Source: Stutzerimonas stutzeri KOS6
Lineage (GTDB): Bacteria; Pseudomonadota; Gammaproteobacteria; Pseudomonadales; Pseudomonadaceae
Direction: 5' to 3'
Assembly: GCF_000307775.2 (NCBI RefSeq)
Contig: NZ_KK020679.1
Span: forward strand, 1-64,000
DNA length: 64,000 nt
Part shown: positions 60,726 to 64,000 of the stretch, piece after piece
How the letters are laid out: each line of letters starts with the position of its first letter
How positions within the stretch are numbered: the stretch's first letter is position 1
The notes under the pieces: generated by a model
The model's database searches: none
Told to the model about the DNA's origin: nothing
What the model saw: the letters and a program-made list of their open reading frames with translations, nothing else
Program-made: the position numbers and the translations under genes

Positions 60726-63104
60726 ATGAAATTCAGTGAACAGTGGCTGCGGAGCTGGGTCAATCCGCAGATTTCCCGCGAGGAGTTGGTTGCTCGTCTG
60801 TCTATGGTCGGGCTCGAGGTCGATGCCGTAACAGCGGTTGCCGGTAGCTTCAGTGGCGTGGTTGTCGGTGAGGTGCTGGAAACCGTGCAGCATCCGGATG
60901 CCGACAAGCTGCGAGTCTGTCAGGTCAGTAATGGCAGTGAAACCTTTCAGGTGGTGTGCGGAGCTCCGAATGTACGGGCTGGTCTGAAGATTCCATTTGC
61001 CATGATCGGCGCCCAGTTGCCGGGTGATTTCAAGATCAAGAAAGCCAAGCTTCGTGGTATCGAGTCCAACGGCATGCTTTGCTCGGAGACCGAGCTGCAG
61101 GTTGGGAGCGATGATAGCGGCCTGATGGAGCTGGCAGCCGACGCGCCAGTTGGAACGGATTTTCGCGAGTACCTCGGTCTCGATGACGTGAGCATCGAGA
61201 TCGGCCTGACTCCAAATCGTGGGGATTGCCTCTCCGTGGCTGGTTTGGCTCGTGAAGTTGGAGCGATCTACGGTGCTGAAGTCCGCCCGGTGGATATCGT
61301 TGCCGCGCCGGTAAGCCATGAAGATGTGCGCCCGGTCGAGCTCCTCGCGCCGAAGGCCTGCCCTCGTTACCTCGGACGCGTTATCCGCAATGTCGACCTG
61401 TCGCTGGCGACACCGCTGTGGATGGTGGAGCGCCTGCGCCGCTCGGACATCCGCAGTATCGACGCCGTTGTCGATGTCACCAACTACGTAATGCTCGAGC
61501 TGGGGCAGCCCTTGCATGCCTTCGATCTTGCCGAGATCAGGGGCGGTATTCGGGTTCGTATGGCGGAGGACGGTGAAAAGCTGATTCTGCTTGATGGCCA
61601 GGAAGTCACTCTGCGTGCCGATACGCTGGTGATCGCGGACCATGAGCGTGCCCTCGCCATTGCCGGGGTCATGGGTGGAGAGCACAGCGGCGTAAGTGCT
61701 ACGACCCGGAGCATCTTCCTGGAAAGTGCGTTCTTCGACACCATTGCGCTGGCCGGTAAGGCGCGCTCATATGGTTTGCATACGGATGCGTCGCACCGCT
61801 ATGAGCGCGGCGTCGACTCACAGCTTGCGCGTCAGGCAATGGAGCGTGCGACCACTTTGCTGCTGGAAATAGTTGGTGGCGAGGCGGGTCCGATCATCGA
61901 AGCGGTAAGCGAAAGCGACTTGCCGAAAGTTGCTCCCGTAACCTTGCGCGCCGAACGCATCACCCAGATGTTGGGTCTGCAAATGGAAGGCACCGAAGTG
62001 GTGCGTCTATTGAAAGCGCTGGGGTTGATGGTGAGCGAGGAGGCCGAGGGTCGCTGGCAGGTCGGTGTCCCAAGTCATCGTTTCGATATCAGTCTTGAAG
62101 TCGATCTGATCGAAGAGCTGGGTCGTCTGTATGGCTATGATCGACTTCCAGTGCGTTATCCGCAGGCTCGGCTGGCTCCAGAAGCGAAACCTGAAGCCCG
62201 TGCCGATTTGCCATTGCTTCGACGCCTGCTGGTGGCCCGCGGCTATCAGGAGGCGATCACCTACAGCTTCATCGATCCCAAGCTTTTCGAGCAGTTCAGC
62301 CCAGGCGTAAAGCCACTGCAGCTGGCTAACCCCATCTCTGCCGATATGGCGGCCATGCGCGCATCGCTCTTGCCGGGTCTGGTCAAGGCCGTGCAATACA
62401 ACCTCAACCGGCAGCAGTCTCGTGTGCGCTTGTTCGAGGCGGGGCTGCGCTTTGTTGGGCAATTGCCCGGATTGGAGCAGGAAAGCATGCTGGCCGGCGT
62501 GATAACCGGCAGCCGTCAGCCCGAGGGCTGGGCGAATTCGCGCGAGGCGGTGGATTTCTACGATATCAAGGCAGACGTCGAGGCACTGCTCGCCTTCGCC
62601 GGAAGTGGCGGTGCCTATCGTTTCGTTGCCGGTGAGCATCCTGCGTTACATCCCGGTCAGACTGCGCGTATCGAGCTGGAAGGGCGGCTGGTCGGGTTTG
62701 TCGGAAGCCTGCATCCCGAGTTGACGAGCACACTGGGCATCGATCAGCCGGTGTACCTGTTTGAACTGAAGCTGGCCGAAATCGCTGAGGGTCGTATGCC
62801 GGCCTTTGCCGAGCTGTCGCGCTTTCCCGAGGTTCGACGCGACCTTGCTGTTTTGGTCAATCGTGAGGTGGCGGCTCAAGATATCCTCGGCTGCATTCGC
62901 GACGCTGCAGGCGAGAACCTGACGGACCTCAAGCTATTTGATGTCTACCAGGGGAAAGGTATTGATCCACTTAGCAAAAGTATGGCAGTCGGCTTGACCT
63001 GGCAGCACCCATCGCGCACTCTAAACGACGATGAGGTGAACGATGCGATGCAAAAAATCCTCACCTCCCTGGAAGAAGGGTTCAATGCCACGTTAAGGAA
63101 GTAG
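60726..63104 (+). CDS. pheT: Phenylalanyl-tRNA synthetase beta subunit
   Basis: A 792-residue subunit, full length. It has the N-terminal tRNA-binding OB fold (FSGVVVGEVLETVQHPDADK), the B3/B4 editing domain (DVTNYVMLELGQPLHAFDLA), B5, the core-like domain, and a C-terminal ferredoxin-fold anticodon-binding domain (SRFPEVRRDLAVLVN). GGAGAGC precedes the ATG. Starts 36 bases after pheS. Confidence 0.98.
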   Translation: MKFSEQWLRSWVNPQISREELVARLSMVGLEVDAVTAVAGSFSGVVVGEVLETVQHPDADKLRVCQVSNGSETFQVVCGAPNVRAGLKIPFAMIGAQLPGDFKIKKAKLRGIESNGMLCSETELQVGSDDSGLMELAADAPVGTDFREYLGLDDVSIEIGLTPNRGDCLSVAGLAREVGAIYGAEVRPVDIVAAPVSHEDVRPVELLAPKACPRYLGRVIRNVDLSLATPLWMVERLRRSDIRSIDAVVDVTNYVMLELGQPLHAFDLAEIRGGIRVRMAEDGEKLILLDGQEVTLRADTLVIADHERALAIAGVMGGEHSGVSATTRSIFLESAFFDTIALAGKARSYGLHTDASHRYERGVDSQLARQAMERATTLLLEIVGGEAGPIIEAVSESDLPKVAPVTLRAERITQMLGLQMEGTEVVRLLKALGLMVSEEAEGRWQVGVPSHRFDISLEVDLIEELGRLYGYDRLPVRYPQARLAPEAKPEARADLPLLRRLLVARGYQEAITYSFIDPKLFEQFSPGVKPLQLANPISADMAAMRASLLPGLVKAVQYNLNRQQSRVRLFEAGLRFVGQLPGLEQESMLAGVITGSRQPEGWANSREAVDFYDIKADVEALLAFAGSGGAYRFVAGEHPALHPGQTARIELEGRLVGFVGSLHPELTSTLGIDQPVYLFELKLAEIAEGRMPAFAELSRFPEVRRDLAVLVNREVAAQDILGCIRDAAGENLTDLKLFDVYQGKGIDPLSKSMAVGLTWQHPSRTLNDDEVNDAMQKILTSLEEGFNATLRK

Positions 63105-63107
63105 CGT

Positions 63108-63410
63108 ATGGGGGCTCTGACGAAAGCTGAAATGGCGGAACGTCTATATGAAGAGCTGGGCTTGAATAAGCGCGAGGCCAAGGAGTTGGTCGAGCTGTTT
63201 TTCGAGGAGATCCGTCAGGCGCTCGAGCATAACGAGCAGGTCAAGTTGTCCGGCTTCGGCAACTTCGACCTGCGCGACAAGCGACAGCGGCCTGGGCGAA
63301 ATCCTAAAACAGGCGAGGAAATTCCTATCACGGCACGTCGCGTCGTGACGTTCCGTCCAGGGCAGAAGCTCAAAGCCAGAGTCGAGGCCTATGCTGGAAC
63401 CAAGTCATAA
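63108..63410 (+). CDS. ihfA: Integration host factor alpha subunit
   Basis: A 100-residue DNA-bending protein of the HU/IHF family. Typical are [40 protein letters not shown] and [20 protein letters not shown], the last covering the DNA-intercalating Pro arm. It starts three bases after pheT. IHF bends DNA at sigma-54 promoters, so it may take part in activating the nas promoters in region 1; no IHF site was examined there. Confidence 0.98.
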   Translation: MGALTKAEMAERLYEELGLNKREAKELVELFFEEIRQALEHNEQVKLSGFGNFDLRDKRQRPGRNPKTGEEIPITARRVVTFRPGQKLKARVEAYAGTKS

Positions 63411-63747
63411 CGACGAGCTTCCGTCGATTCCGGGCAAGCGCTACTTCACCATTGGCGAAGTCAGCGAACTTTGCGCGGTCAAGCCCCACGTACTGCGCTA
63501 TTGGGAGCAGGAGTTTCCTCAGCTCAACCCGGTAAAGCGTCGCGGTAACAGGCGTTACTATCAGCGTCAGGATGTCCTGATGATTCGTCAGATCCGTGCG
63601 CTTCTCTATGAGCAAGGTTTCACCATCGGTGGGGCTAGGCAGCGAATGTCCGGCGAAGAAGCGCGCGACGACACCACCCAGTACAAGCAACTGATACGGC
63701 AGATGATTTCGGAGCTGGAAGAAGTGCTTCAGGTCCTGCGGAAATAA
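63391..63747 (+). CDS. MerR-family transcriptional regulator
   Basis: A 118-residue regulator with the MerR helix-turn-helix ([20 protein letters not shown], then [20 protein letters not shown]) and a short C-terminal helix ([18 protein letters not shown]), but no metal-binding cysteine pattern. It overlaps ihfA by 20 bases in another frame and is co-transcribed with it, an arrangement conserved in Pseudomonas. Regulated genes and signal are unknown. Confidence 0.93.
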   Translation: MLEPSHNDELPSIPGKRYFTIGEVSELCAVKPHVLRYWEQEFPQLNPVKRRGNRRYYQRQDVLMIRQIRALLYEQGFTIGGARQRMSGEEARDDTTQYKQLIRQMISELEEVLQVLRK

Positions 63748-63769
63748 TCCGCCAAGGCGCTAAAAAACT

Positions 63770-63798
63770 TTCACATTTTCAGTTGCTTAAGGTATAGT
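63770..63798 (+). promoter_or_regulatory. Promoter of tRNA-Pro(GGG)
   Basis: TTCACA, a 17-base spacer and TATAGT. Each hexamer differs from the sigma-70 consensus at one base. The tRNA begins about 35 bases downstream. Confidence 0.75.
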
Positions 63799-63831
63799 TC
63801 AACCCGCTTTGAGCAATGCTGAAAGCCACAG

Positions 63832-63909
<78 letters not shown>

Positions 63910-63920
63910 AAAAACCCTAG

Positions 63921-63955
63921 AAAATCCAGTCACTTAGCGGTGACTGGATTTTTTT
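63921..63955 (+). terminator. Terminator after tRNA-Pro(GGG)
   Basis: AATCCAGTCAC / GTGACTGGATT forms an 11-bp stem, extended by A-T pairs, with a run of seven or more T residues. No feature is seen in the last 45 bases of the window. Confidence 0.93.
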
Positions 63956-64000
63956 ATGCCTACGCATTTGTGGGGTAGTGTCGTAAGCTGCACCTCTGGT

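Overview
The window is chromosomal DNA of a high-GC gammaproteobacterium, almost certainly a member of Pseudomonadaceae and most likely of the Pseudomonas stutzeri (Stutzerimonas) type. This rests on gene content and order: nasST with an assimilatory nitrate cluster, a 1616-residue NAD-glutamate dehydrogenase, pyrD-rmf-rlmKL-dacB, OprD-family porins, a PA2778/PA2779 pair, and thrS-infC-rpmI-rplT-pheST-ihfA-merR-tRNA-Pro. The genus is an inference; no rRNA or other marker was available to fix it.

Region 1 (1-14.3 kb) is a nitrate assimilation locus, nearly all on the minus strand. nirB-nirD-nasC-cobA makes nitrite reductase, nitrate reductase and the siroheme branch enzyme. A second unit carries the nitrate transporter and a protein phosphatase-kinase fusion. 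nasS-nasT encode the nitrate-sensing antitermination pair. Both structural units have a sigma-54-like promoter followed by two hexaloop hairpins of the AxxGxx (ANTAR-responsive) type, the second overlapping an intrinsic terminator. nasC carries an in-frame 144-bp insert with terminal inverted repeats, and a REP doublet sits between nirD and nasC. A PfkB-type sugar kinase and a thioesterase lie in the middle.

Region 2 (14.3-21.0 kb) is a tightly overlapping moxR-DUF58-DUF4381-batA-batB/C-batD operon (MoxR AAA+ ATPase and von Willebrand factor A proteins at the membrane).

Region 3 (21.2-31.8 kb) looks like an uptake and hydrolysis system, possibly for 5-oxoproline. It holds pxpABC, a chemoreceptor, an OprD-family porin, a LysR regulator and a complete DctPQM TRAP transporter, plus the truncated 3' end of a second dctP. 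Four copies of one promoter-proximal motif precede pxpA, the dctP remnant, the porin and the intact dctP, suggesting a regulon.

Region 4 (32-56 kb) is ordinary core genome: gdhB, pyrD, rmf, rlmKL, dacB, yggL, a FUSC-type membrane protein, dgt, a yqjD/yqjE/yqjK-like operon, a second OprD-family porin, a glutaredoxin-like protein, tRNA-Pro(CGG), mobA, an acyltransferase, an I78 inhibitor-like lipoprotein, the PA2779/PA2778 pair and puuB. mobA links back to region 1, since NasC needs a molybdenum guanine dinucleotide cofactor.

Region 5 (56-64 kb) is the translation cluster tRNA-Val, thrS, infC (probable ATT start), rpmI, rplT, pheS, pheT, followed by ihfA, a MerR-type regulator and tRNA-Pro(GGG). 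No CRISPR array, prophage, integrase or intact insertion sequence was seen.
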